A DNA stretch of 64,000 nucleotides from Actinostola sp. cb2023 (taxonomy: Eukaryota; Cnidaria; Anthozoa; Actiniaria; Actinostolidae): NCBI GenBank assembly GCA_033675265.1, contig JAUJYZ010000731.1:177709-241708 (forward strand), in the 5' to 3' direction. A model generated the notes under the pieces. That model saw only the letters and a program-made list of their open reading frames with translations. It did no database searches and was not told the DNA's origin. The position numbers were made by a program, and so were the translations under genes. Of the stretch, positions 1 through 11,404 are shown one piece after another; position 1 is the stretch's first letter, and the number at the start of each line of letters is the position of its first letter.

Positions 1-354
1 GCCTCTTATAAGCGACCACCTCCCGTAAGACGACCACTTTGTATGCCTGACTTATTAATCATAATCTTAACAATAATAATTTATTAACTTATATAGCGCT
101 AAACACTAATGATTGTCTATAGCGCTTTACGGTGATACAATATAATTTAGTCGAATATAGTAATGATTGCCTCTTGTAAGCAATGTTGGTCGAACTACTA
201 AAGGTTCCACGAACTATGGTTTAGATTAGAAAGATGTTTTATCATTGACATATGACATTTTGTTTGATTGAAAGGAAAAACGACCCACCACTTGAGTGCA
301 TACCCAAGATGGCGCCTTTGTGGGAGAACTCGGTAAGCTTTAACCATTCGGTAG

Positions 355-511
355 TAGAGTCGTCTCGTATGAGTGGTAAGGTTACTGCTGTACCGTATTG
401 AAAGAGTTTGATTGGATGAGATGCATCTCCGCGCTTTTTGATTGGTTCAAAAAGGAAGCCATTTGAGTGTCACGGTACCGTAGGTTTCCCACTCATACGA
501 AAACGACTCTA
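355..511. mobile_element. MITE copy 1, TIR family ending in CACTCATACGAAAACGACTCT
   Basis: A short non-autonomous element in a CLC intron. The ends tagagtcgtctcgtatgagt and actcatacgaaaacgactct are inverted repeats, and the interior contains a GATTGG-rich stretch. The same ends and parts of the interior occur at 32130-32295 and 41712-41896. Flanking TA on both sides suggests a TA target duplication. No ORF is present. Confidence 0.7.
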
Positions 512-668
512 GTTCAGATAAGGATAGTGCTGGTCGTTTTTTGGTGTGCCTGTATGCATGTAATATGTCTGTGTGTTTGTCACGTCTTACCCTAGCCCGT
601 ATGTAAAGAGCTTATCGACTAACTTCAAGACTCGTTTTTGGTGTGTGTTTTTTTAATAATTTATTTAG

Positions 669-1644
669 AACAACTTATTGAGGAGTCCAAATTCCGTGGA
701 TTCCCAGTCATAGTGGACCAGGAATCACAGCGTCTCATTGGATTTGTTCTCTCTAGAGACTTGAAAATAGCAATAAGTAAGTATTTTGCATAACATTCTT
801 CAGTCTTGTATCGGGATCCCTGTGGTTAAGTAGGGTAAGAAGCTGGGAAATGTCAAATGCACCATTTCAAACAGGTTTTGTCAATGGTACTGGGGACATT
901 GTATTTTGAAACTTGTCTTCTTTCTGAGTTCAAAGTATTGATCATATCTAACAGATCTAGCAATATTCTCTTTCTCAGAACATGCTCGAATCAGAAACGA
1001 AGAGGTTGTATCAGCGTCGAGAGTCTACTTCACAGAGCACTCTCCAAGATACAACTCTCCAGGACAGGCTGCCAACTTATCACTGAGGCACATCATGGAT
1101 GTGGTAAGTGAGATACTGCTTTATCTACGTCTTGTAAATGTGATGGCATTCGATTTCCATGGATTTTATTTCAGAGCCCAATTCAAATAACGGATGCCGC
1201 ACCCATGGAGACGGTGGTGGAAGTATTCAGAAGAGTTGGACTCAGGCAAACACTCGTCACTCATAATGGGTATGTGCTCCAATCTCGTCCACAGAGCCTG
1301 CGTTACTTTCGGCCAGCGGCGAAGAACGTTCTTCGCCGCTGGCCGAAAGTAACGCAGGCTCTGGGGACGAGATTGTATGTACTCATGGAAACGTACTCGG
1401 TTAGAATACTGCGCACTAGAATACTGCGCACAGCATTTGCGCACAGCATTTGCGCACAGCATTCATCTATCATGGCGCAAATGCGTCAAGTAGTGACAGA
1501 CATCATAGCGAGTATCTAATGTGCTGACTGCTTCCATTTGTCTTCCTCGGCAGACGACTGCTTGGTATCATAACAAAGAAAGATGTCCTTCGACATATAG
1601 CCTTGCTAGCCAATCAGGACCCAGAATCGATTCTATTTCACTGA
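669..1644 (+). CDS. CLC-type chloride/proton exchanger, C-terminal exons (CLCN3/4/5-like), 5' part outside window
   Basis: Four exons splice in frame: 669-776, 979-1103, 1175-1269 and 1554-1644, each with AG acceptor and GT donor, ending in TGA at 1642-1644. They encode about the last 139 residues of the cytoplasmic tail of an endosomal/lysosomal Cl-/H+ exchanger. Recognisable blocks are [52 protein letters not shown] and a final [10 protein letters not shown]. These are the end of CBS1 and all of CBS2, the nucleotide-binding pair that regulates CLC transporters. Spacing agrees with vertebrate CLCN3 without gaps. The transmembrane part lies upstream of the window. The intron between the last two exons carries a near-perfect hairpin. 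CLCN3, 4 and 5 cannot be told apart from this tail, so no symbol is given. Confidence 0.93.
1280..1375. repeat. 96-bp near-perfect hairpin inside a CLC intron
   Basis: The two 48-bp arms meet at gaac|gttc (1327/1328). The left arm starts caatctcgtcc and the right arm ends ggacgagattg, with only about one mismatch. It lies in the intron between the two last CLC exons and is probably a recent hairpin MITE. Confidence 0.85.
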
Positions 1645-2215
1645 AATTAACTCAACATGCACATCGAGCGAGAGCGAAAGAGCGTAGAGTATATTTTGTT
1701 AACAGATTTTATAACGTGCACACCACGTGACCACTTTTCCTGCGATTTCGTACGTGCTGTAATTGAAGGTCATGTCTAACCCTCATCGTAACTCTCAAAC
1801 TCCTACCCAGAGCCTGCGCTACTAACCCTAACCCTAACCGCAATATAAATTGCGCATGCGTGTAAATAGCGCATTTCATGGTACATGCAACAACACATGA
1901 CTTAATACACGCAAGAGAGCATAATTAAGAGAGCGAATGTGGTGATATCGCGCGGGCCATCATATTGACCCGATTGGGCTATTTTTAGTAACCTGATGCA
2001 GCTTTCGTCCCTAAATTTGAGGGTAAAAATCCAGCAGAAATATTAGTATGCGTGCATGGAAATAGCCATTGAACTTCTACCTAAACAACCCATACGTTCA
2101 TGCCAGACCATGTGACAAGTACCACAGCACAAACCTGTATGACATATACTGACCATGTCACGTGTTCGTACTCTACTCTACGCGCCGTCTGTCACCATCT
2201 TTATCTGTCACCATC
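1645..2215. other. Intergenic, 3' flank of the CLC gene
   Basis: No gene seen. Around 1822-1840 it contains two copies of a CCCTAA-type hexamer, too few for an interstitial telomere array. The 3' UTR of the CLC gene must lie here, but no clear AATAAA signal decides its end. Confidence 0.5.
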
Positions 2216-2218
2216 TTA

Positions 2219-2381
2219 TACACCGAATCGAAATATGGCGGCCAATTTGAATAACCATTGTTCTTTGACTGACCAACCTCGTGTTCACGTTGAAACACAA
2301 AAGCGTTTTCACATGAATGAGAGGTTGGTCAGTCAGGAACAATAGTTATTCAAATTGGTCGCCATATTTCGATTCGGTGTA
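2219..2381. mobile_element. Foldback MITE
   Basis: Inverted arms of about 62 bp (2219-2282 and 2320-2381) share tacaccgaatcgaaatatgg at their outer ends and gaccaacctc near the loop. The arms differ at a few positions, so the copy is not very recent. No coding capacity. Confidence 0.8.
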
Positions 2382-2384
2382 TGA

Positions 2385-3984
2385 AACTAAAAAAAACTAA
2401 AAATCGTCGATATGCAGTTCAACACCATCAACGTTCATCACCATCCAGACTATATCGAATTTGAAAACGTCTCGGCCATGTTTCTACATCTACATAAGGG
2501 GGATCCTGCAAAGGGGGATACCCATCACGGCCATGTTGGTGACTAACGGCCTCGGTGGCACAAGCATGGCATTATTGCCTTAGGCTTCCTCCGTTTTCGT
2601 TTGAAAACGCATCGTTTTTATATTGTTCTCTATCCTCAAGGGAATCGAAAACAGTCGGCTCATAAACAGACTATTATACTTGAGACATACTGCTATGCTA
2701 CGAACATAGGCTCATCGATTAAGGAATAATAAAGTAATCATATGGCTATTCTATCTAAATAAAATTGAACCAATTATCATATAGTTATAACATCTTCTGA
2801 GGGCATAATGGTTTATTTAGGCCCAATGACCCAATGCCCGAAAAAAGATCACATTAATATCATTTATATTACCTATCTAAATCTATCGAGAAGTGACTCA
2901 ATTCACCTTCGGCCATCTTGTTTTACTTTTGACGTAGCTAATTTACATTTTGACGCAGGAAATATGACGTCACGTAAACCTGCGGCAAATTCAGTTAATT
3001 TGCATAAACCATCATTCGCGCGCATGTTATATTGACGTCACTTGCGGGCATAAATATCCTATATAAATCAGTGCCCTCGGCCCTCTGTTTTCCTGACTTT
3101 ACAAATGGTTTTCTTAAGAATCTACATAGAAATTGTGAGTGATTTATGCCATGTAAGTCCTTGATAATTTAGGGCTTTGGTAATATAAATATAACATTAA
3201 TGTGATCTTTTGAGGGCATAATGGTTTATTTAGGCCCAATGAAGGTTATTTATGCCCGAGAGCAGCGAGATGAGAAGACCCTGGGATTTACATCGGAGGG
3301 GTGCGTCCCCATTCCGTTGGATCACTACGCAGGCTATGGCATGAGTATATCTCTACATCCCTTTATATACAATGGTTTTTTTTAAATGTGTAGACGTTTA
3401 TTACTCGTGCCCAGGCCTAAGGCCGGGCAGTTTAAGAATGGAGACCGTATTTTTTTGTTGTTGGTATACGTCGAGTTGGACAAACGACAAACCAATCAGG
3501 AAGCACCGGAGGTCAAGGGGCAAGTTCAGCCTTCAAAATCAATCACGGAAAGATATCTAGCTGACTAGTTCCCCAACATCTAAGTATGCTTTCTCGATTT
3601 TGCTAGCACTGTTACCCTCTTAACCAGTAGTTTATACAAATTCTGAGCTGGCCGGTATTATGTTGTCGAGTGCCGGGCGATTCCAAATTCTGTATGTTTT
3701 ACCGAGTCACCCAACAAGTAACTACACACTGATTTGATCAATATAACTAAGCACAATCTGCAATCGAGTGGGACTGGGAACGAGACCACTAAAAGCTGAT
3801 CTATGAGGTTTTATCGACAGTCGACCTCTTTCTTCACAAACCTTGTTCGGGGAAGGTTATGTCGTCTTGCGATCGTGAGAAAAAACGATTTGAAGGAAGT
3901 ATGTCTAATACGCTTATCTCACATACAAATGCACACGCCGTTAGCGGTAGACCTACTCTAAAAGATGTCAAGCGTATTCGGACC
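2385..3984. other. Intergenic with a dispersed direct repeat
   Basis: No gene recognised. The segment gagggcataatggtttattt with flanking sequence occurs at about 2798-2827 and again at about 3213-3242 in the same orientation. The ORFs here are short and mutually overlapping, with no family resemblance. Confidence 0.5.
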
Positions 3985-4653
3985 TAGACTCCTACGCACC
4001 CGTTTTTAGTTCCGTCACGCAACGCTGTCGGCTCACAAACGGCTGCTGTCTCCAGCCAGACATTCCATTCCCTTTGTTATTATCGACCAATAAAAATGGA
4101 TCTCATTGTTATGTGTTTGACCAATTAGAAAGGGTGAGAGATTTGCCGCGAAATACTTGTAGCTTTTAGAAATGAATGTAACTCCTCAAAAAATTATTGG
4201 TTCTGACAGCAAATGTTTTCTGTGTTCAAAGGCTGCCGAGAAAAGAGAAAGAATACGAGTCTTTGGAAATAGTTCAAATAACATTGAAGAATTAATAGGA
4301 ATCGTTCTCGATAAAGATCTGAGTGTGTTTTCCAACTCTGAATTGGTGATTTGCAAGAAATGCTATGACCGGCTTTTACGATTTAAGAATGGTAGCTGTT
4401 TTCTGGTGACTATTTAACGAAGCAATTCCAAATATATCGCACACCTTGGCAAAAACGCTTGTTAAGTCCGCCATATTTGAAATGACGGCGCGAAATGACC
4501 GTGTGTGGTATGCCAAGGTGAAGGTCAGACTTCTGGAAAATACGAGCGCAAATCTGATTGGCTGATCAAAGGGAATGTCTGGCTGGAGACAGCAGCCGTT
4601 TGTGAGCCGAGAGCGTTGCGTGACGGAACTAAAAACGGGTGCGTAGGAGTCTA
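3985..4653. mobile_element. TIR element carrying a captured zinc-binding exon
   Basis: Long terminal inverted repeats of about 85-90 bp (3985-4075 and 4568-4653) begin tagactcctacgcacccg and match almost throughout, with a TA flank each side. Between them lies one complete exon-like ORF (4172-4391 or 4417). No transposase is present, so it is non-autonomous. The structure fits a DNA transposon that captured a host exon together with its upstream region. Confidence 0.72.
4172..4417 (+). CDS. Captured exon with two CxxC pairs (ZAD-like / treble-clef zinc-binding)
   Basis: An 81-codon ORF inside the TIR element. Visible features are a C-x2-C pair at residues 16-19 (CFLC), then about 40 residues including IEELIGIVL, then a second C-x2-C (CKKC) followed by YDRLLRF. 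This pattern resembles the insect ZAD fold and similar cnidarian repeat proteins. The ORF probably ends as an exon at 4391, where AATG|GTAGCT forms a donor; the last nine codons would then be intronic. I infer a first exon of a larger host gene, now mobile. Expression and function are unknown. Confidence 0.45.
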   Translation: MNVTPQKIIGSDSKCFLCSKAAEKRERIRVFGNSSNNIEELIGIVLDKDLSVFSNSELVICKKCYDRLLRFKNGSCFLVTI

Positions 4654-5376
4654 ATTCCGCGGACTCAAAATCATATCTGAAATCTTATGAAATATCAAAT
4701 GCAAGTGAAAAAACTGTGAACACAAACTACGATCACCAAAATGACAAAACAAGGACTCTAACTCTGAAGCTGAAAAGAACTACTCTGATTGCAAGAAGAT
4801 CAGTGCTCAATCGCACCAGGGCACGAGTGAACGCTTATAAAGCGTCTAGTTAAAATATACAATTCAAACAATTTTAAAATAATTACAAACTGTCCACGAA
4901 ACAAACTGAAAACTATGTATAACAAATATAAATATAAACTAGTCATTGCTTTAAGCAAGCGAAGTGCTGCGAGAAGTATGTGATGAGCAATATGTGACCT
5001 ATTACACCACTAGTAGTGCATCATTATAATGGCATATGTTGTCAGTTAACATTTTGTTGGCTATCACTAATAGCAAAATAATGCAATCATCAGTTGAATG
5101 CAACATATATTTTTTAACTCAACTCAAGAGAGCACTAATGGTCTATTGCTGAAATGTATTGATAATAATGCATAATTCTGCACACTTGGAAGAACAAAAT
5201 GCAATAACAATAACAGTAACAAACAATGTATGGTGTCAGTTCATGCGTTTAGGATACATGTATCTAGCATTTTGTTATTGTGTCCATCATATGAGATAAT
5301 CAATTCTGCGTTAACCTGTAGGGACCTGTAGTAATGCAATGGTAAGTTCTTCTGCAGTTACAGAATTGTTTGTGAT
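4654..5376. other. AT-rich intergenic stretch
   Basis: No gene, array or inverted repeat stands out. Confidence 0.4.
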
Positions 5377-5715
5377 TCAGCCCAAAAGCGAATCATCACA
5401 ATCATGTGTTTGTGCCGTAATAGGCAAATAATAATTACTGTTAGTCTCCAAAGACCAATATGCCATAATGGGCAGATAGTTTAGGGGCAACACCTCTGTG
5501 TCAGGGATGGATCTACTTCGAAGAGCATCCAGATAAAGTCGATCTGCTTCGACAAGCATCTGATCTACCGGTCCATTGTTCGATTGGTAAATTCTGAGCA
5601 AATCATAGGCGGCTGAAAAACTCATAAAAGACCATTGTCTTCCCCGTGAAATGTCACTAAAGCGTTCGTAGCCTTGATGAATGCTTCCAGCAATAAATAA
5701 GTTTGACTTTGACAT
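5377..5715 (-). pseudogene. Degenerate OTU/C76-like cysteine protease fragment from a mobile element
   Basis: A 112-codon ORF. Its N-terminal part reads like the start of protease domains found in large eukaryotic DNA elements: FIAGSIHQGYERF, then GRQWSFMSFSA, then VDQMLVEADRLYLDAL and LPLNYLP. Where related sequences carry the nucleophilic cysteine after GRQ or GKQ, this copy has tryptophan, which would make it inactive. A second ORF upstream on the same strand (5782-5994, with a CARC pair) may be part of the same decayed element. Identification is from memory of the motif pattern only, so confidence is low. Confidence 0.35.
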
Positions 5716-6044
5716 AATTACACTGCGAATACCTCGGTCAAAACAACAACGAACTAATCGTCTACAAGGTGTTTTGAACGTTCAATGTACGTAATCATTT
5801 ATGATGAACCCCGCTGGACACATGTACTGCATGCTGTATACTGCTGTCCGAGCATTGTCGAAGTTGATCCGACCACGTTCCGAAAAATCCGGCAGGACAA
5901 AATTTTGCTGGCATCTAGCACACAGGGATCCCAACATAAACACAGGGAAACCGTCAAGATTAGTGTTGCTGCTCGCCTTACGGCTTCGCAGCAATAATGT
6001 AATATATCAAATCAAATAATATATACAATGCTCATTACCACTTC

Positions 6045-6315
6045 ATTAGCATATTAGAACGTTTTCCCATAACTGGGGTTTTAGGAATGCTAATGAGTTT
6101 GCTAATATGCTAATGAGCTGTCTACCGTACTGCCAATAAAGATAAATTATATCAAGTTCACAGAAAGTCCAATAAGAATGACATTTTTAAAATTAAATCG
6201 TCTTCACGCAAATTATTTCTGTATAATTTAGTTGTCAGTACGGTATACAGCTCATTAGCTTATTAGCAAACTCATTAGCATTCCTAACCCTAGTTATGGG
6301 TAAACGTTCTATTGT
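6045..6315. mobile_element. Foldback MITE of about 270 bp
   Basis: Inverted arms of about 80 bp: 6050-6134 (cattagcatattagaacgtt ... agctgtctaccgtactg) and 6236-6315 (cagtacggtatacagctcat ... aaacgttctattg). The arms contain repeated 'ctcattag' and 'gctaatgag' blocks. No ORF. Confidence 0.75.
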
Positions 6316-6454
6316 GTAGTCCAGCGGCACGTCCCCGTATAGCCCATATATGGGAGTACCCCCCCCCCCCCCCTCCCCCCCGGGCTCGTCACGCAACGCG
6401 ATCTATAGAGGGAGACTGGCACCACGGAGACATCTTTTACAGGACGTGTCACTG

Positions 6455-6750
6455 CAGAAGTCTACAATTACTCTAGTTCTTTCTTTCAGGTGAGTGTTTT
6501 AATTATAGATATTAAAATGCAACATTTTGTACTGCATACAATGACGTTGTCTCAGTCTCTAGTAACGCTGTCTCATTTGCACCGCTCTATTTGTGGCGAA
6601 ACCCAGTCATTTCCGCTCGACGAAGATTTTCAGTCACAACATTAGCTTCTCAGTCGATACATTCAGTAGGTCGTTCAATGCATTTTTGACCACAGCATTA
6701 CGGAATTTAGATACTTCTTGATACTTTACTTTACTTCTGATGTTTGAGAC
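6455..6750. repeat. Dispersed repeat R1, left part, interrupted by an insertion
   Basis: From about 6460 to 6750 the sequence matches 21265-21525 closely (for example caacattttgtactgcatac and gcattacggaatttagatac). The match stops at 6750 and resumes at about 8777, whereas the 21-kb copy is continuous, so this copy is split by an insertion. Confidence 0.8.
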
Positions 6751-7097
6751 ATTAATAAAGTCATTATTATTATTACTTTTTTTGACAAATCGACAAATAT
6801 TCTGCATATTGGGTGACAATGTGTCATTTGCACACATTTGACCTTCAACGTTGACAATATCGTGGGCAATCGATATCGGAAAACCGATCGATAAATCGAT
6901 ATTAATCGATAAAATTAAGTTAAGCGTTATCGATTGTATCGATCAATCGATAAAAATCGATACTTTTCTCGGAATTAACTTTATCGATTTTTAAAATTAA
7001 GCTTCTTTTAACTTATCTATGTTTATCATTAACTAAAACCCGAAAGATGTGACCTTTCACTAATCGAAAAACCCAAGACAGAGTCAAACTAATTTTT

Positions 7098-7127
7098 AAC
7101 TCGTGGATTGCGAAGCATCCACGAGTT
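7098..7127. repeat. Short perfect hairpin, 12-bp stem
   Basis: Stem taactcgtggat / atccacgagtta with loop tgcgaagc. It resembles in design the 'actcggg...cccgagt' hairpins at about 18594, 20151 and 32788. Confidence 0.6.
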
Positions 7128-7224
7128 ATTGGAATGGATGGGACTTTTGAACCGGAAGTGTCACTCACTCACTCGGGGGCAAATTGTAAACTTTTGAGCG
7201 GGACTGGGAACGAGACTTCCAAAA

Positions 7225-7412
7225 TGGCTTCCGACCCAAGACGCTTGATGTGGAATTTTTCTAAGGAAATCTTGCACTCTTTACTCGTCAGAGTGTTCAG
7301 TGTGTGGTCAAAGACGATAATATCTTCAAACTTGATATCGTCACCCCTTCCATTCGTGAGGAAGCTGTTAGAAGAACGAAGAGATGGCTACGTCGCTACG
7401 ACTAGTAAGCTT
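7225..7412 (+). pseudogene. BED-finger-like fragment, frameshifted
   Basis: Reading from ATG at 7224 gives MASDPRRLMWNFSKE. A shift of frame near 7265 continues as LALFTRQSVQCVV, then KDDNIFKLDIV and REEAVRRTKRWLRRYD before a stop. A tryptophan/phenylalanine start followed by a cysteine region recalls BED zinc fingers of hAT transposases. It is short, broken by a frameshift, and lacks the second metal-binding pair. Confidence 0.3.
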
Positions 7413-8776
7413 TTAAAAGCTTTATACTGACTCTACTGGTTTCGCTCAAATGTCAACATGCCTAAGACTGATATTCCGCGCTAACTGAACTGAGACACAT
7501 GGAAGCCTTGAAAGCTTTTATCAGTTACATGTATACAAACTTGAAGTTAAGCTGTTGCATTGTAAAGAAATCATTACAAAATATCCTGGATTTTCAGTTG
7601 AAAGCAACGACTACGAAGCTTTAATACCCAAATCGGCCAAAAACTTGGAGACTCGAGCACAATCAAGATTACATACATGTACATGTTGACTTGAAGATGA
7701 ATTGGACTTGAATTTGCGTTATTGCATTTGTGTATATTGATTTTCATTATTTATTTATAAAGCTTATTGGTTTTTATTATTTCGAAAACAACTCGAAATC
7801 AAGCTGATCCCGGAAACCCACAAAATATGCCTCAACCCTCAAATAACTATCAATCTTTGTAGTTCAAAGAGGGAATTGCGAAATATAAAACATACAGCAT
7901 TGATCACGAAAGATAACTGCAAAGACGTGCTGGTTTGAAGCATGCCCTAATGTCTTCTTCAAGGCGTTCCTCGTCAGTCACATACCGAAAATCCACGAGT
8001 TCACCATTGGGTGCCTTTGATTATAAACGCAAACTTACCGCGACGCGTTCTCGGGACGCGTTACGTGACTGAATGATTCGGTTTTGTTCCGCAAAACTTT
8101 CTAATCAAATTCCATTTCCGATACACAAGTTGCACAAATTTTCTTTGAGCAATTATTGTAACTGAAAAGCAATTTACAACAGCACACATTTGTTTAACAA
8201 TTTTATTCAATTACAATGTTGCGGCAGAAGATGGCGTCAAGAAGCCCCGACACAAGCTCTCTTCTCCTTCAGTACGGTACTATCCCGGGTACTATACTTA
8301 TCTAAATATTCAACAGTCTTCAACAGATGGACTAAAAAGCTGATTCAATTATTAAAACTGGTTACAGTAGTTGTCATTATTTCGTTGCTGGCCTAGCTAG
8401 TCCGTTTAGTTCACAAATATTTTCGTTCAGGATCATATCATGTAAATATCTTATCGATAAAATCGATAATATTATTATCGATTAAATTATCGATATTGTC
8501 AAATGGAAAATCGATAATTATCGATTACATACAACAAATCCTTTTATCGATTTTTATCGATTACCGATAATTTCAGCTAATTTTTATCGATTATTATCGA
8601 TCTATTTTGGTTTTCAAAGCTTTGGAATTTATACTGGATGATGTCAAACTCATCGGGCTGTTGTTCCGAACTGTACTGACGACAGTCCAAAGAGATATCA
8701 TATCTCGCCGATTCTTCATTCGACAATAATCGTTTTAAAACGATCGTTTTATAAAAACGTTTTATGCTATTTACAG

Positions 8777-8832
8777 CGACACAGAATATTTCAAGCTCGA
8801 CACGTACAAAAGTTCAACATTACCCAAAGGTC
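8777..8832. repeat. Dispersed repeat R1, right part
   Basis: Sequence acagaatatttcaagctcga and the following 35 bases match about 21532-21592, completing repeat R1 across the 2-kb insertion. Confidence 0.75.
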
Positions 8833-9672
8833 ACGCCATCGCTTCGCTCGAATGAAGCCTGTAACACAGCAGCTCGAAACATTTTATAAGAATGGAAGAA
8901 GAATTTATATTCCCTGTCCGATTAATCAATTGATTGCTTTAATATTTACACGGCTAAAATAAAGCCCAAAATTTTATCATCCAACTACAAATATTAGAAT
9001 TTGGAGGAATTTACGATCCTGCCACAAAGAAGAAGAAAAATATTTTATATTTATTGCTTTTCAATTTGAATTGCGTCATTTGCAATGATCCTTTAGAGTT
9101 CAGTCTTCCTACTAAATACTTATTTCACATCAATACACACCCATAAGTAGTAGACACATGTATACCCATAGGGTACCTATTTTTCTCGTAAGCGACCGGA
9201 ACACTTGCTTGGCATAACTTAGGGACGGGCCAATAGAAAAGTGATGGGGGGGGGAGGATGGATCAAAAGCAAAAACAAAATAATGAAGTGTGCAAGAAAA
9301 AAACAAATCGAGCATGCAGCCACCTTTCAGGACAAGCCAAGCCAAATTCAAAGCCCGAGTGATCAGCATTATATGTAGCGAGAAAGTCCGTCTGGAAAAC
9401 GAAGAAAATGGCATTTCCAAGGCTCTAAATTTCAAAATTTCCCCCCAAGAAACTCGCGCCTTTGCCGCTCGCTACTCTGTGCGTACATTGCGGGGGGAAA
9501 GCACGCTACGCCCCTGTCAACCTTCGTGCGCTCACACTTTAGGAAGTGCATTTATCCTCAGTTAATGCATGTACATGTATAATTGTAGTTAGTAGCAGCC
9601 CCAGTTAACAGTGTCCAAACAAAATAAATACAAAAAAACCTTAGTGATGAGCATTTTACTATGTATATACAC
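8833..9672. other. Intergenic with a diverged copy of the duplication leader
   Basis: At about 9375-9465 the sequence (gcgagaaagtccg ... gaagaaaatggcatttccaa ... ctcgcgcctttg) is a diverged relative of the leader that begins each segmental duplication at 10237 and 22926. No gene seen. Confidence 0.5.
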
Positions 9673-9982
9673 TCAATGTCATTACTGCAATTCTCAGTAT
9701 TATGCGAACTCAGACATTCAAGCAGTCGGCTGGAACTTGGTTTTTCGCTGCCATCAATCAACATAAAAAATCAGTAAACTTAAAAATAAAAGTCAGAAGA
9801 CCCACCAAATGGAAACCAAATATGATTTTGAGCTAAATTATGGATCATTTGGTCGAAGAATGTATTTAGTTTTGAATTTGTTAGCGTTTTGAATTTGATT
9901 GAGGGCAGCGAAAAACCAAGTTGCAGCCGACTGTTTGAATGTCTGAGTTCGCATAATACTGAGAACCGCAGTAACGTTGTGG
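9673..9982. mobile_element. Foldback MITE, arms about 90 bp
   Basis: Arms at 9673-9763 and 9893-9982 share attctcagtattatgcgaac in one arm and its reverse complement in the other, and both contain the aaccaagtt / gcagcgaaaaa region. No ORF of interest. Confidence 0.72.
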
Positions 9983-10236
9983 AGCTAAAAGGAGATTTTA
10001 AACACTACAGTAAATCTACACGCTCTACAATAAATGTCACGTGTCTCATCATATATTTGTTTTGCGCGCGCGATGTGAGCAATTATTGTGCAGAGCTGAT
10101 ACAATTCAAAGTATGAAGTATATCAGCTCCACGTGCACAATGATTGCTCATATATCGCGCATGGAAAAACGAATATATGATGAGACACGTGACATTTATT
10201 GTAGTGTTAATCTCTTTTCAGCTCGACAACGTTAAT
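9969..10236. mobile_element. Foldback MITE abutting the segmental duplication
   Basis: Arms start cagtaacgttgt and end acaacgttaatg. Inner parts share aataaatgtcacgtgtctca and its reverse complement. The right end touches the first base shared by the tandem duplication (10237), so the element lies at the duplication breakpoint. Confidence 0.72.
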
Positions 10237-10877
10237 GACATTGACTGTAGCGTGAAAGTCCGCTGAAAAACGAAGAAAATGGTATTTTCAAGGCTCTAGA
10301 TTTTCAAAGTTTCCGGGAGGAGAACGCCCCCTGACCCCTCTAGAAGCTCGCACCTTTGGCGCTTCAGAAGCTTTTTTTCCACAGACAGTCCAAAATTTCA
10401 AGGACTTACATGCCGGAACAATGCAAATGGAGCCGAGTGGGGTTTTGTTTTGTCAAGTGCAAGGATCATAACTATTTTTTGGTCGAATCACTTTCATGCG
10501 ATAAATACGGTTTCAATAAAATCTGGGGGTTTTTTTCCTGAGGATTTAGAAAATAAATGTCATGTATTAGTAATGAATTCCAAAGGCAGGATGCTGACCA
10601 ATGATTATGCAACCCGTCATGAAGATCGGCAGCTTGCAAGTTTAACATCACAGTCCTGACAGGGCGTTTATAATGAGACAATCCAATATAATTCTCTTTT
10701 ATATAGTAACTTTTATCACGTTGATATCAAAATAACAGTGATAAAAAAATGCTATGATTCAGTTTTAAAATTCGACAAAAAACTATAGTGAAAAAACAAT
10801 TCATACAGACGGTTGACCTACCAAAAAGAAATCGAGCATCACTGATTCTTGGCAAAGTAAATTATTGCACTGATGTC

Positions 10878-11404
10878 ACAAAGACGATATGGAAATGCTA
10901 GTGTCGACGGTCGAAAACGATGTGGAAATGCTAGTGTGGATTGTCGAAAACGATATGGAAATGCTAGTGTGGATGGTCGCAAACGATGTGGAAATGCTAG
11001 TGTGGATGGTCGAAAACGATGTGGAAATGCTAGTGTGGATGGTCGAAACGATGTGGAAATGCTAGTGTGGATGGTCGAAAACGATGTGGAAATGCTAGTG
11101 TGGATGGTCGCAAACGATGTGGAAATGCTAGTGTGGACGGTCGAAAACGATGTGGAAATGCTAGTGTGGATGGTCGAAAACGATGTGGAAATGCTAGTGT
11201 GGATGGTCGAAAACGATGTGGAAATGCTAGTGTGGATGGTCGAAAACGTTGTGGAAATGCTAGTGTGGACGGTCGAAAACGATGTGGAAATGCTAGTGTG
11301 GACGGTCGAAAACGATGTGGAAATGCTAGTGTGGACGGTCGAAAACGATGTGGAAATGCTAGTGTAGATTGTCGAAAACGATGTGGAAATGCTAGTGTGG
11401 ATGC
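10878..11404. repeat. 33-bp minisatellite, 16 units (copy 1)
   Basis: Unit core ggaaatgctagtgtggatgg followed by tcgaaaacgatgt; 16 units counted. One unit lacks a base (ggtcgaaacg near 11041), which shifts the reading frame. As 33 is a multiple of three, the array gives long spurious ORFs in two frames. It lies about 330 bp upstream of the coding exon. Confidence 0.95.

Larger units (their letters stand above)
6751..8776. mobile_element. About 2-kb insertion with ATCGAT-rich end arrays, possibly hAT-like
   Basis: The limits come from comparison with the uninterrupted repeat near 21.5 kb. Dense clusters of (T)ATCGAT(A) lie near both ends (6862-6980 and 8450-8610). The interior has an ORF region with a BED-finger-like stretch. 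Subterminal motif arrays plus a BED-like finger suggest a hAT-type element, but no transposase catalytic domain remains and the target duplication is not clear. Confidence 0.6.

Noticed and set aside
1822..1840. CCCTAA repeats as an interstitial telomere
   Set aside because: Only about two perfect hexamers; too short to mean anything.
6360..6380. C/G homopolymers (also about 22817, 39018, 53240, 55903) as signals
   Set aside because: Simple homopolymers with no context; lengths are likely unreliable in the assembly.
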